Part shown: piece by piece, positions 1 to 5,542 of the stretch
Layout: every line of letters begins with the position of its first letter
Numbering within the stretch: position 1 is the first letter of the stretch
Position numbers and translations under genes: made by a program
NCBI GenBank assembly: GCA_006227775.1
Contig: SBFV01000204.1
Span: 1 to 9,156, forward strand
Length of the DNA: 9,156 nt
Origin: Gammaproteobacteria bacterium
GTDB lineage: Bacteria; Pseudomonadota; Gammaproteobacteria; Chromatiales; Chromatiaceae
Direction of reading: 5' to 3'
Notes under the pieces: model-generated
What the model saw: the letters and a program-made list of their open reading frames with translations, nothing else
Told to the model about the DNA's origin: nothing
Databases searched by the model: none

Positions 1-184
1 CATAGGAGATGAGATTGATGGCCAGCTCCTCCGCTGCCAGATTGGCGGCATAGAGGGTGCGGGCATGAATGGGCTGAGACTGGCCGAACGCCTGGAGGGC
101 GCTGGCCAGCCGTTCGATCTCGGAAACCTGATTACGCAGTTCCAGATGGAGCGTATCCGATACTTCTTCAGTCGCGGCGGTCAT
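1..184 (-). CDS. RsbW-like ATP-binding protein (HATPase), N-terminal part
   Basis: Only the first 61 codons lie in the window; the gene runs off the left edge. Reading from the ATG at 184, the protein starts MTAATEEVSDTLHLELRN, followed by a conserved-looking SEIERLASALQAFG stretch (about residues 20-33). It ends at the edge in EELAINLISY with a following G. This is the pattern of anti-sigma/serine-kinase ATPases of the RsbW/SpoIIAB type (HATPase_c_2), where a helix with E..xN forms the first ATP-binding N-box. Known family role: binding or phosphorylating an anti-sigma antagonist (STAS) protein, often beside a PP2C phosphatase or response regulator. Those partners would lie further left and cannot be seen. 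No strong ribosome binding site precedes the ATG. The family call is fairly confident; the specific target is unknown. Confidence 0.72.
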   Translation of the reverse strand, partial: MTAATEEVSDTLHLELRNQVSEIERLASALQAFGQSQPIHARTLYAANLAAEELAINLISY

Positions 185-438
185 GACGGTGGCGGGGTCG
201 CGGTGTGAGGGTGGCCTATGATCGCATGACTCGGGAGGCGGAACTATGGAGGAAAGCCTAACCATCATGAAGGGTGACATCCTTAACCCCTAGCGATTAA
301 AGAACCTGACCTGCGTTGTCATGTTGAACGGGTAGCGCCACTGCCCGATCCGCCGCAAGGAGGGCAAGCTGGACCCTGAGCGCCGTCGATGGAGCCTCTT
401 TATCGCAAGAGTTGCGATGATTGGGCCATCAACGAGTG
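185..438. other. Intergenic region between recQ and the RsbW-like gene
   Basis: This is the 3' side of recQ and the 5' side of the RsbW-like gene, both read on the minus strand. I see no clear sigma70 promoter. On the plus strand a GGGAGG at 233-238 sits 7 bases before an ATG at 246. That ATG opens a 15-codon reading frame, MEESLTIMKGDILNP, ending at 293. The spacing is good for translation, but there is no visible promoter or recognised homologue, so I do not call it a gene. A perfect small inverted repeat lies at 402-418. Confidence 0.5.
402..418. repeat. Perfect 7-bp inverted repeat just after recQ
   Basis: ATCGCAA and TTGCGAT flank a 3-base loop, 20 bases downstream of the recQ stop codon. 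On the recQ transcript it would form a short hairpin followed by AAAGAGG, not a U-run, so it is not a standard intrinsic terminator. An alternative hairpin on the same strand (CTCTT with AAGAG, plus-strand 396-411) would compete with it. It may stabilise the recQ mRNA end or be a protein-binding site. Confidence 0.4.
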
Positions 439-2382
439 TCAGCCGGCCGGGCGGCCATGTTCGGCGGCATGGGCGGCCACGGCGGCGAGGAAGTCGGCGC
501 CGTAGCGCTCCAGCTTGACCGCGCCGACGCCGGTGATCTGGCTCAACTCCTCCTCGTCCCGGGGGCGGTGGCGGACCAGTTCGCGCAGGGTGATATCGCC
601 GAAGATGACGTAGGGGGGAAGATTCTGGGCCTGGGCCAAGGCGCGGCGCAGGGCGCGCAGCCGTTCCCAAAGGGCCAGGGCCTCGGGATCGCCCTCGAAG
701 CCGGAGGGCCGCCGATCCCCCCTCCCGGCCCGGTCGCCGCCCAGGACCCCTTCGCGGCCACCGCTATGACCATCGCTACGACCACCGTAACGACCGCCAC
801 CGCCGTCGCGACCGCCGGCCTGATCCCGGCCAAAGGGTCCCGGCCGACCGCGGGGTCTGGGGTCGCGCCGGAGGCGCACCGCCTGCTCGCCCCGCAGCAC
901 CGGCCGGCTCTGCTCGGTGAGCTTGAGAGCACCATGGCCCGCCACATCGACGCTCGCCAGGCCGGCGGCCACCAGTTGCCGCAACACCGACTTCCACTCT
1001 TCCGCGCTCAGTTCCCGGCCGATGCCGAAGGTGGAGACCCGGTCGTGGCCAAAGCTCTTGATGCGCGGATTATCCTTGCCCAGCAGCACGTCGATCAGAT
1101 AGTTGGAGCCAAAGCGCATGCCGGTGCGGTAGATGCAGGACAGGGCCTTGCGGGCGGCCTCGGTGCCATCCCAGCTTTGCACCGGTTCCAGGCAGGTGTC
1201 GCAGTTGCCACAGGGCCGGGGCAGTTCTTCGCCGAAGTACTTGAGCAACACCTGGCGGCGGCAGGCGGTGGTTTCGCAATAGCCGAGCATGGCGTTGAGA
1301 CGGTGGTGCTCGACCCGCTTGAAGCGCTCCTCCGCCTCCGAGTTATCGATGAAGTTGCGCAGGGCGGCCATGTCGGACAGGCCATAGGCCAGCCAGGCGT
1401 TGGCAGGCAGGCCATCGCGCCCGGCGCGCCCGGTCTCCTGGTAGTAGCCCTCCAGGCTCTTGGGCAGGTCCAGGTGGGCGACGAAGCGCACGTCCGGCTT
1501 GTCGATGCCCATGCCAAAGGCGATGGTGGCAACCATGATGAGGGGGTCGTCGCGCAGGAAGGCCGCCTGGTGCTTACGGCGGATCTCCGCGGTCAGGCCA
1601 GCGTGGTAGGGCAGCGCCCGGAAGCCCTCCCCATGCAGAAACTCCGCGGTCTCCTCCACCCCGCGCCGCGACAGGCAGTAGACGATGCCCGAGTCCTGGG
1701 CGTGCTCGGCGCGCAGAAAGCGCAGCAACTGGCGGCGGGGCTGGTCCTTCTGCACCACCCGGTAACGGATGTTGGGCCGGTCGAAACTGGAGAGGAACTG
1801 CTCGGCCTCCTGGAGGGCGAGGCGCTCGACGATCTCCCGCCGGGTCAGGTGGTCGGCGGTGGCGGTGAGGGCGATGCGGGGGATCTGGGGCCAGCGTTCA
1901 TGCAGCAGGTTGAGTTGGATGTATTCGGGGCGGAAGTCATGGCCCCACTGGGAGACGCAATGGGCCTCGTCGATAGCGAAGAGGGCGATGCGGCTCTGGT
2001 CCAGCAGGGCGAGGAAGCGCTCGGTGAGCAGGCGTTCCGGGGCCACGTAGAGCAGGTCGAAAGCGCCGGTGACCAGGCCCTGCTCCACCGCCCGCGCCTC
2101 CTCCCAGGTCTGGGACGAATTGAGGAAGGCCGCCCGCACCCCGAGCTGGCGCAGGGCGTCCACCTGATCCTGCATCAGGGCGATGAGGGGCGAGACCACG
2201 ATACCGGTGCCGGGCCGTGCCAGGGCGGGGATCTGGTAGCAGAGGGACTTGCCGCCGCCGGTGGGCATGAGGACCAGGACGTCGCCGCCGGCGATGACCC
2301 GGTCGATGATCGCCGCCTGAGCGCCGCGGAATTCGGCATAGCCGAAGACCCGCCGCAGCAGGTCCAAGGGCTGGGGTGGCAT
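439..2382 (-). CDS. recQ: ATP-dependent DNA helicase RecQ
   Basis: 3'-5' superfamily 2 DNA helicase for recombination and replication-fork repair, acting on DNA in the cytoplasm. Motifs in the 647-residue protein, in order: Walker A PTGGGKS (40-46); DEAH box (138-141), followed by the RecQ aromatic-rich loop HCVSQWGHDFRPEY (141-154); TAT motif III (173-175); motif IV IVYCLSRR (233-240); motif V ending FGMGIDKPDV; motif VI YQETGRAGRDG (314-324). The RQC zinc site is CRRQVLLKYFGE, then CGNCDTC, giving cysteines 374, 391, 394 and 397. A winged-helix region runs to about 500 and an HRDC domain spans about 570-635. Between them lies an unusual Gly/Arg-rich linker (about 503-563), making the protein somewhat longer than E. 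coli RecQ (about 610). The ATG at 2382 has no good ribosome site of its own. It starts one base after the stop of a possible leader ORF (2384-2410). Confidence 0.96.
   Translation of the reverse strand: MPPQPLDLLRRVFGYAEFRGAQAAIIDRVIAGGDVLVLMPTGGGKSLCYQIPALARPGTGIVVSPLIALMQDQVDALRQLGVRAAFLNSSQTWEEARAVEQGLVTGAFDLLYVAPERLLTERFLALLDQSRIALFAIDEAHCVSQWGHDFRPEYIQLNLLHERWPQIPRIALTATADHLTRREIVERLALQEAEQFLSSFDRPNIRYRVVQKDQPRRQLLRFLRAEHAQDSGIVYCLSRRGVEETAEFLHGEGFRALPYHAGLTAEIRRKHQAAFLRDDPLIMVATIAFGMGIDKPDVRFVAHLDLPKSLEGYYQETGRAGRDGLPANAWLAYGLSDMAALRNFIDNSEAEERFKRVEHHRLNAMLGYCETTACRRQVLLKYFGEELPRPCGNCDTCLEPVQSWDGTEAARKALSCIYRTGMRFGSNYLIDVLLGKDNPRIKSFGHDRVSTFGIGRELSAEEWKSVLRQLVAAGLASVDVAGHGALKLTEQSRPVLRGEQAVRLRRDPRPRGRPGPFGRDQAGGRDGGGGRYGGRSDGHSGGREGVLGGDRAGRGDRRPSGFEGDPEALALWERLRALRRALAQAQNLPPYVIFGDITLRELVRHRPRDEEELSQITGVGAVKLERYGADFLAAVAAHAAEHGRPAG
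762..797. repeat. 12-bp tandem repeat encoding the RecQ GGRx linker
   Basis: Three imperfect 12-base units (starting CGCTATGACCAT, CGCTACGACCAC and CGTAACGACCGC) lie in frame inside recQ. On the coding strand they give four-residue units of the GGRx type (GGRY, GGRS, DGHS, GGRE). The array is a coding microsatellite and could change length by whole tetrapeptides without breaking the frame. Confidence 0.7.
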
Positions 2383-2383
2383 C

Positions 2384-2410
2384 CTAGTCCAGCGCCATGA
2401 AGCCAGTCAT
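2384..2410 (-). CDS. Possible recQ leader peptide MTGFMALD
   Basis: An 8-codon ORF begins at the ATG at 2410 and stops at TAG 2386-2384, one base before the recQ ATG. An AGGAA (minus strand, 2421-2417) sits 6 bases upstream of its ATG, a good ribosome binding site, whereas recQ lacks one. Stop-start spacing of one base would allow ribosomes to re-initiate on recQ. This is inferred from spacing only; chance occurrence is quite possible. Confidence 0.3.
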   Translation of the reverse strand: MTGFMALD

Positions 2411-2460
2411 TGGCGCTTCCTGAAGGCAGTCAGTGGAGATTGAGCTGGGTTTCCTTCAAC

Positions 2461-2498
2461 CGCAATGCCGGTGCCAGTGCCGCAAACGCAAGCGCAAT
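2461..2498. repeat. CGCAAN hexamer repeats upstream of recQ
   Basis: CGCAA occurs at 2461, 2481, 2487 and 2493; the last three form a perfect 6-base-period tandem array. A tandem GTGCCA/GTGCCG pair at 2471-2482 leads into it. The array sits in the 148-base gap between the small exported protein and recQ, about 80-115 bases before the recQ ATG. A related 10-base direct repeat with one mismatch, CAGTCATTGG/CAGTCAGTGG, is at 2404 and 2427. These could be protein sites in the recQ promoter region, but no convincing -35/-10 pair was found. Confidence 0.45.
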
Positions 2499-2530
2499 CG
2501 CGCCCAGGGGTGGCGAGCCCTCTCACGAAG

Positions 2531-2959
2531 CTAGCGCAGCTTGCCAAGCATGCGCACCAGATCCATGCTGGCGGTGAAAAAATCCTCCTTTTCGTGGCCC
2601 TTGCACCAGGCCGCGATGCGGTTCAGGGCACCGTCGATGTCCGCGCCGATCAGGACGTCCTTGCCCAGGGATAGGTTGAGCCCGGTGACGAAGCCCGTGA
2701 GCCAGTCCTTGTAGCGCAGATATTCCAGGTCCTGGAGGTCATCCCCGGCGTCACGTCCTTTGACGGTGGCGTTGAAGGCCGCGCAGGATTTGACCCCGTA
2801 GCCCCAGATCGGCGGTAACTTCTCCGCCTTGACCGGGAGCGGGGCGAGCAACAGGGGCAGGAGGGCGAGGATCAGGGAGTGAGGGAGGAATCCCCGCGGC
2901 TTTGGGGTTTTCGGCCGAACCGTGAAAGAGCCAATGAGGGATGCGCGCGGTCTGGACAT
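2531..2959 (-). CDS. Small exported protein, Rap1a/HdeA-like, two cysteines
   Basis: A 142-residue protein of unknown function. The N-terminus is long and basic (residues 1-27), followed by a hydrophobic core at about 28-42 (SLILALLPLLLAP) and a likely signal-peptidase site after VKA (45). The mature part is about 97 residues with exactly two cysteines: C59 in GYGVKSCAAF and C119 in AAWCKG, probably a disulfide. The pattern YxDWLTGFVTGLN (83-95), then a D-rich segment with DIDGAL (107-112), Cys, and EDFFTASMDLVRML (125-138) resembles small periplasmic proteins of the HdeA/Rap1a fold that are common in proteobacteria. That assignment is recalled, not searched. The 44-residue leader is longer than usual, but no later ATG or GTG start precedes the hydrophobic core. 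There is no strong ribosome site. Confidence 0.72.
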   Translation of the reverse strand: MSRPRASLIGSFTVRPKTPKPRGFLPHSLILALLPLLLAPLPVKAEKLPPIWGYGVKSCAAFNATVKGRDAGDDLQDLEYLRYKDWLTGFVTGLNLSLGKDVLIGADIDGALNRIAAWCKGHEKEDFFTASMDLVRMLGKLR

Positions 2960-3134
2960 GGCAACAGGGTAGGACGGATATCAGGCTGGCGAGGGTCCCC
3001 GTCAGGGGCGTGGTGGCAGAGAGCGGGACTCTTGGCTCTTGGGTTTTGGTTTGGGGTTTGGGGTTTGGTATTGGCGCCCTATTCTGCCCCGCCGGACCGA
3101 GAGGGAAAAGGGGCGCTGTGCGGATCAGACCGGA
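2960..3134. other. Intergenic region with telomere-like G-rich repeat
   Basis: The gap between glycerate kinase and the small exported protein. At 3029-3042 CTCTTGG is repeated twice in tandem. It is followed by alternating T and G runs at 3041-3068: GGG, GG, GGGG, GGGG and GG separated by 3-4 T. No intrinsic terminator for glycerate kinase is visible. A CCCC-GTCA-GGGG mini-hairpin lies at 2997-3008. No convincing minus-strand sigma70 promoter was found. Confidence 0.55.
3029..3068 (+). repeat. TTTGGGG-type G-rich repeat, potential G-quadruplex
   Basis: On the plus strand, G-runs start at 3041 (3 G), 3048 (2 G), 3053 (4 G), 3060 (4 G) and 3067 (2 G), with T-only spacers. At least four runs of two or more G with short loops can form a two-layer quadruplex. 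The G-rich strand is the template strand for the minus-strand genes here, so a fold could impede transcription or replication. Its composition is very different from the GC-balanced surroundings. Confidence 0.55.
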
Positions 3135-4406
3135 TCAGGGCAGGCCCGCCGGGGGCTGGCGGCCGGCGAGGAAAATCCGCACCACCTGTTCCGCCGCCGC
3201 TTCGAGCAGTTCCTCTGCCCGGGCCATGGCGACAGCCAGACTCAGGGGGCCGGGGCAGAGGCTGAGAGCGGCGGTGAAGCCCCGTTCGGCCAGCCCTGGC
3301 AGGCCAGGGTCCAGGCTGCCGGCGATGACGACACAGGGAACGCCGGCGCGTCTGGCCCGCGCGGCGACCAGCGCCGGGGCCTTGCCGGCCAGGGTCTGGC
3401 TATCCAGTCGCCCTTCCGCGGTGAGGACGAGATCGGCCCCGGCGAGGTGGCGGTCAAATTCCAGCATCTCCAGAACGAGTTCGGCCCCAGGCATCAGGCG
3501 TGCGCCGCAGAAGACCCTTAGGCCAAACCCCAGCCCCCCGGCGGCGCCAGCCCCGGGCCGGGAGCGGAGAAACCATGGGTCTGGCGCTGCATCCCTGCCT
3601 GATGGTCCCTCTTCGCCTGGCGGCCCCTCGCCAGCCCTGGGTCCCTCCTCGCCCCGTGGCTCTTGCCCGCTTAGTGAGGTCGTCCCCCCCCTCGCCAGCC
3701 CCCCCGCCACCAGGTCGGCGAGATGGCTCAGCCCCGCGTCCAGCAGACCCACCTGATCCGGGGTGGCGCCCTTCTGGGGGCCATAAACCGCCGCAGCTCC
3801 CCGGGGACCGGTCAGGGGGTTGTCCACGTCGCACACCGCCTGGATAGCGACCCGTTTCAGCCGGGGATCGGCCCCGCTGCCGTCGATGCGCGCGATGGCG
3901 GCCAGCCCCGCCCCCGTCGGTGGCACCAACCGGCCATCGGCAGCCAGAAAGCGATAACCGAGGGCGGTCGCCATCCCAATGCCGCCGTCGGTGGTGGCGC
4001 TGCCGCCAATGCCGACCAACAGGGTCTCAGCCCCCAGATCCAGGGCGGCGCGCATCAATTCGCCCGTGCCCAGGCTGGTGGTGACCAACGGATTCCGTTG
4101 TCCCTCGGGCACCAGGGCCAGGCCACTGGCCAGGGCCATCTCGATCAGAGCCAGGCGACGCTCCGGCACCCAGGCCAGTGCCGCCTCGACCGGCGCGCAA
4201 TGGGGGCCCGTCACCTGGACCGGTATCCGCCGGGCTCCCAGACCTTTCACCGCCAGCTCCAGCAGACCATCACCCCCGTCGGCGACCGGCACCTCGACCC
4301 CTTCGGCCGCCGGTGCCGCCCGCCGCGCACCCCGGGCCAGGGCCCGGGCCGCGGCCAGGGCGCCACAACTGCCCTTGAGGGCATTGGGCGCGAGGAGAAT
4401 CTTCAT
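3135..4406 (-). CDS. Glycerate kinase (GarK/GlxK family)
   Basis: ATP-dependent phosphorylation of D-glycerate, for this family usually to 2-phosphoglycerate, feeding lower glycolysis; in an autotroph it fits glycolate/glycerate salvage. Family motifs in order: MKILLAPNALKGS at the N-terminus; VADGGDG (41-47); IEMALASGLALVP (88-100); NPLVTTSLGTGEL (105-117); GIGGSATTDGG (132-142); VCDVDNPLTGP (191-201); YGPQKGA (208-214); PGAGAAGGLG (284-293); EGRLDSQTLAGKAP (331-344). The length is 423 residues against about 380 for E. coli GlxK. The surplus is one insertion of about 40 residues (about 240-283), rich in Gly, Glu and Pro with repeated GEEGP units, placed just before PGAGAAGG. The underlying DNA holds C8 and C7 runs. 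The gene is divergent from oxyR, with no good ribosome site. A tiny ATG-AGA-CCA-TGA frame overlaps its ATG. Confidence 0.92.
   Translation of the reverse strand: MKILLAPNALKGSCGALAAARALARGARRAAPAAEGVEVPVADGGDGLLELAVKGLGARRIPVQVTGPHCAPVEAALAWVPERRLALIEMALASGLALVPEGQRNPLVTTSLGTGELMRAALDLGAETLLVGIGGSATTDGGIGMATALGYRFLAADGRLVPPTGAGLAAIARIDGSGADPRLKRVAIQAVCDVDNPLTGPRGAAAVYGPQKGATPDQVGLLDAGLSHLADLVAGGLARGGTTSLSGQEPRGEEGPRAGEGPPGEEGPSGRDAAPDPWFLRSRPGAGAAGGLGFGLRVFCGARLMPGAELVLEMLEFDRHLAGADLVLTAEGRLDSQTLAGKAPALVAARARRAGVPCVVIAGSLDPGLPGLAERGFTAALSLCPGPLSLAVAMARAEELLEAAAEQVVRIFLAGRQPPAGLP
3603..3653. repeat. Two near-identical 15-bp repeats inside glycerate kinase
   Basis: TGGTCCCTCTTCGCC (3603-3617) and GGGTCCCTCCTCGCC (3639-3653) lie 36 bases apart and in the same frame. 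They encode the two GEEGP copies, with a third related unit, GEGPP, between them. The array lies in the part of the protein that E. coli glycerate kinases lack, suggesting the insertion grew by repeat expansion. Confidence 0.65.
3684..3705. repeat. C8 and C7 homopolymer runs inside glycerate kinase
   Basis: Runs of eight C (3684-3691) and seven C (3699-3705) are separated by seven bases, within codons for residues about 234-242 (G-runs on the coding strand). Such tracts are prone to replication slippage or base-calling error. A one-base change would break glycerate kinase shortly after the DLVAGG segment. Confidence 0.7.
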
Positions 4407-4419
4407 GGTCTCATGGCCT

Positions 4420-4470
4420 GGTATCAGCCCTTGGTCAGCCCTGGTCAGTTTTCGGTCAGCCCCTGGTCAG
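4420..4470. repeat. Phased GGTCAG repeats in the glycerate kinase-oxyR control region
   Basis: GGTCAG occurs four times, starting at 4433, 4443, 4454 and 4465, with steps of 10, 11 and 11 bases, about one helical turn. Most copies are followed by CCCT or CCCCT. A weaker fifth copy, GGTATCAG, starts at 4420. All copies point the same way and so lie on one face of the helix. They sit just upstream of the glycerate kinase ATG (4406) and about 90-140 bases upstream of oxyR. A regulator-binding array is the natural reading; a small tandem duplication without function is the alternative. Confidence 0.65.
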
Positions 4471-4490
4471 GTGCGGAGGAGGTAATTCGC

Positions 4491-4511
4491 ATGGGATTTG
4501 ATTATCGATAA
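4491..4511 (+). CDS. Possible oxyR leader peptide MGFDYR
   Basis: A 6-codon ORF ending in TAA, preceded by GGAGGAGGT (4475-4483) with a 7-base spacer. This is the best-looking ribosome binding site in the window. oxyR itself, starting 48 bases later, has no clear one. If transcription starts upstream of 4475, ribosomes would load here first. If it starts near 4532, the ORF is not transcribed and the match is accidental. No homologue is expected for so short a peptide. Confidence 0.3.
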   Translation: MGFDYR

Positions 4512-4525
4512 GATTATCCTTGAAT
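4498..4525 (+). promoter_or_regulatory. Candidate oxyR promoter with overlapping TTATC/GATAA operator
   Basis: TTGATT (4498-4503) and TTGAAT (4520-4525), 16 bases apart, make a fair sigma70 match that would start transcription near 4532. Overlapping it, GATTATC occurs at 4500 and 4512. TTATCGATAA (4502-4511) is a perfect palindrome, and GATAA-GA-TTATC (4507-4518) is a second one sharing the middle arm. Three alternating half-sites across the promoter are what LysR-type autoregulation would predict, and OxyR is known to repress its own gene in E. coli. The binding protein is inferred. Confidence 0.45.
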
Positions 4526-4559
4526 CTGGACCCCGGAAACAGCGAGCGTTCTATCCCCG

Positions 4560-5525
4560 ATGAACCTGCGTGAAATCCAATACATATTGGCCGTTGCCGA
4601 CGAACGACACTTCGGCAAGGCGGCGGAGCGCTGCTTTGTCAGCCAACCGACCCTGAGCGGGCAGATCAAGAAACTGGAGGAGGAACTGGGGGTGATCCTC
4701 TTCGAGCGGACCAATCGCTCCGTGGAGATCACCCCCATCGGTCAGAGCATCCTCCACCATGCCCGCCTGCTGCAAGAACAGGTGGATGCCATCGAGCAGG
4801 TCGCCCGCGCCCATCAGGATCCCCTGGAGGGCCCGTTGCGCATCGGCGCCATCCCCACCCTCAGTCCCTATCTCATGCCCCTGATCCTGGTGCCGCTCAA
4901 GCGCCAGTATCCCCAGTTGCGCCTGGTGCTGTCCGAGGAGCTCACGGAGCCCCTCATCGCCCGCCTCCAGCACCATGACCTGGACGCGGCCCTGCTCGCC
5001 ACCCCCGTCGACGACCAGCCGGATCTGGTCCAGGCGCCGCTCTTCGACGAGTCCTTCTGGCTGGCCCACCCGCGCGACCATCCCCTGTACTACAAGGACG
5101 AGATCTCGGCGCAAGACCTGACCGAGATCGATCTCCTGCTGCTGGCCGAGGGCCATTGCCTGACTCATCAGGTCATGGAGGTCTGCCACCTGTCCGAACG
5201 GCCCCAGCGCGGCGAGATGGCGGACCTGCGCGCCGCCAGCCTGGAGACCCTGCTGCAGTTGGTGGGGGCCGGCTTCGGCTGCACCCTGGTGCCGGCCCTG
5301 GCCATCCGCGGCGGCTGGATGACCGATTCCGGCATCATCGCTCGCCCCCTGCACCTGCCGGATGCCTTCCGCCGCATCAGCCTGGTCTACCGGCGCAGTT
5401 TCCCGCGGCCCCAGGCCCTGGCGGCCTTCGCCGGCGTGCTGCTGGCGCACCTGCCCAACACCGTCCGACGGCTGGCGGTGCCTGAGGTCCCGCTCGCCCT
5501 GGCCAAGACAGCCATGCCGGCCTGA
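4560..5525 (+). CDS. oxyR: Hydrogen peroxide-sensing LysR regulator OxyR
   Basis: DNA-binding transcriptional activator of peroxide defence genes, cytoplasmic, tetrameric in its family. The 321-residue protein opens MNLREIQYILAVADERHF, matching the OxyR start and fixing the ATG. The winged helix-turn-helix covers about 1-60, with the recognition stretch CFVSQPTLSGQIKKLEEELG (25-44). The decisive feature is EGHCLTHQVMEVC: C200 and C209, nine residues apart, equal the peroxidatic C199 and resolving C208 of E. coli OxyR, including the preceding His. IPT (98-100) and the late SLETL, LVPALA and SLVYRRSFPRP segments also match OxyR. The C-terminus is about 15 residues longer than E. coli's (305). 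It has no evident ribosome site and diverges from glycerate kinase. A small membrane-protein gene follows 17 bases downstream, probably in the same operon. Confidence 0.95.
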   Translation: MNLREIQYILAVADERHFGKAAERCFVSQPTLSGQIKKLEEELGVILFERTNRSVEITPIGQSILHHARLLQEQVDAIEQVARAHQDPLEGPLRIGAIPTLSPYLMPLILVPLKRQYPQLRLVLSEELTEPLIARLQHHDLDAALLATPVDDQPDLVQAPLFDESFWLAHPRDHPLYYKDEISAQDLTEIDLLLLAEGHCLTHQVMEVCHLSERPQRGEMADLRAASLETLLQLVGAGFGCTLVPALAIRGGWMTDSGIIARPLHLPDAFRRISLVYRRSFPRPQALAAFAGVLLAHLPNTVRRLAVPEVPLALAKTAMPA

Positions 5526-5542
5526 GCCCGGGAGGACAGTCC

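Noticed and set aside
439..2382. RecQ as part of a defence or mobile island
   Set aside because: The protein has the full housekeeping layout (helicase, RQC, HRDC) and no defence, integrase or transposase gene is nearby.
421..2400. A 659-codon open frame on the plus strand covering all of recQ
   Set aside because: It is the antisense shadow of recQ in high-GC DNA. The product is a low-complexity Ala/Gly/Gln-rich chain with no recognisable domain, while the minus strand encodes every RecQ motif.
2941..4511. Several plus-strand frames across the glycerate kinase region
   Set aside because: They are Pro/Arg/Ser-rich shadows of glycerate kinase with no domain features. Only the final MGFDYR with its own ribosome site was kept, as a leader candidate.
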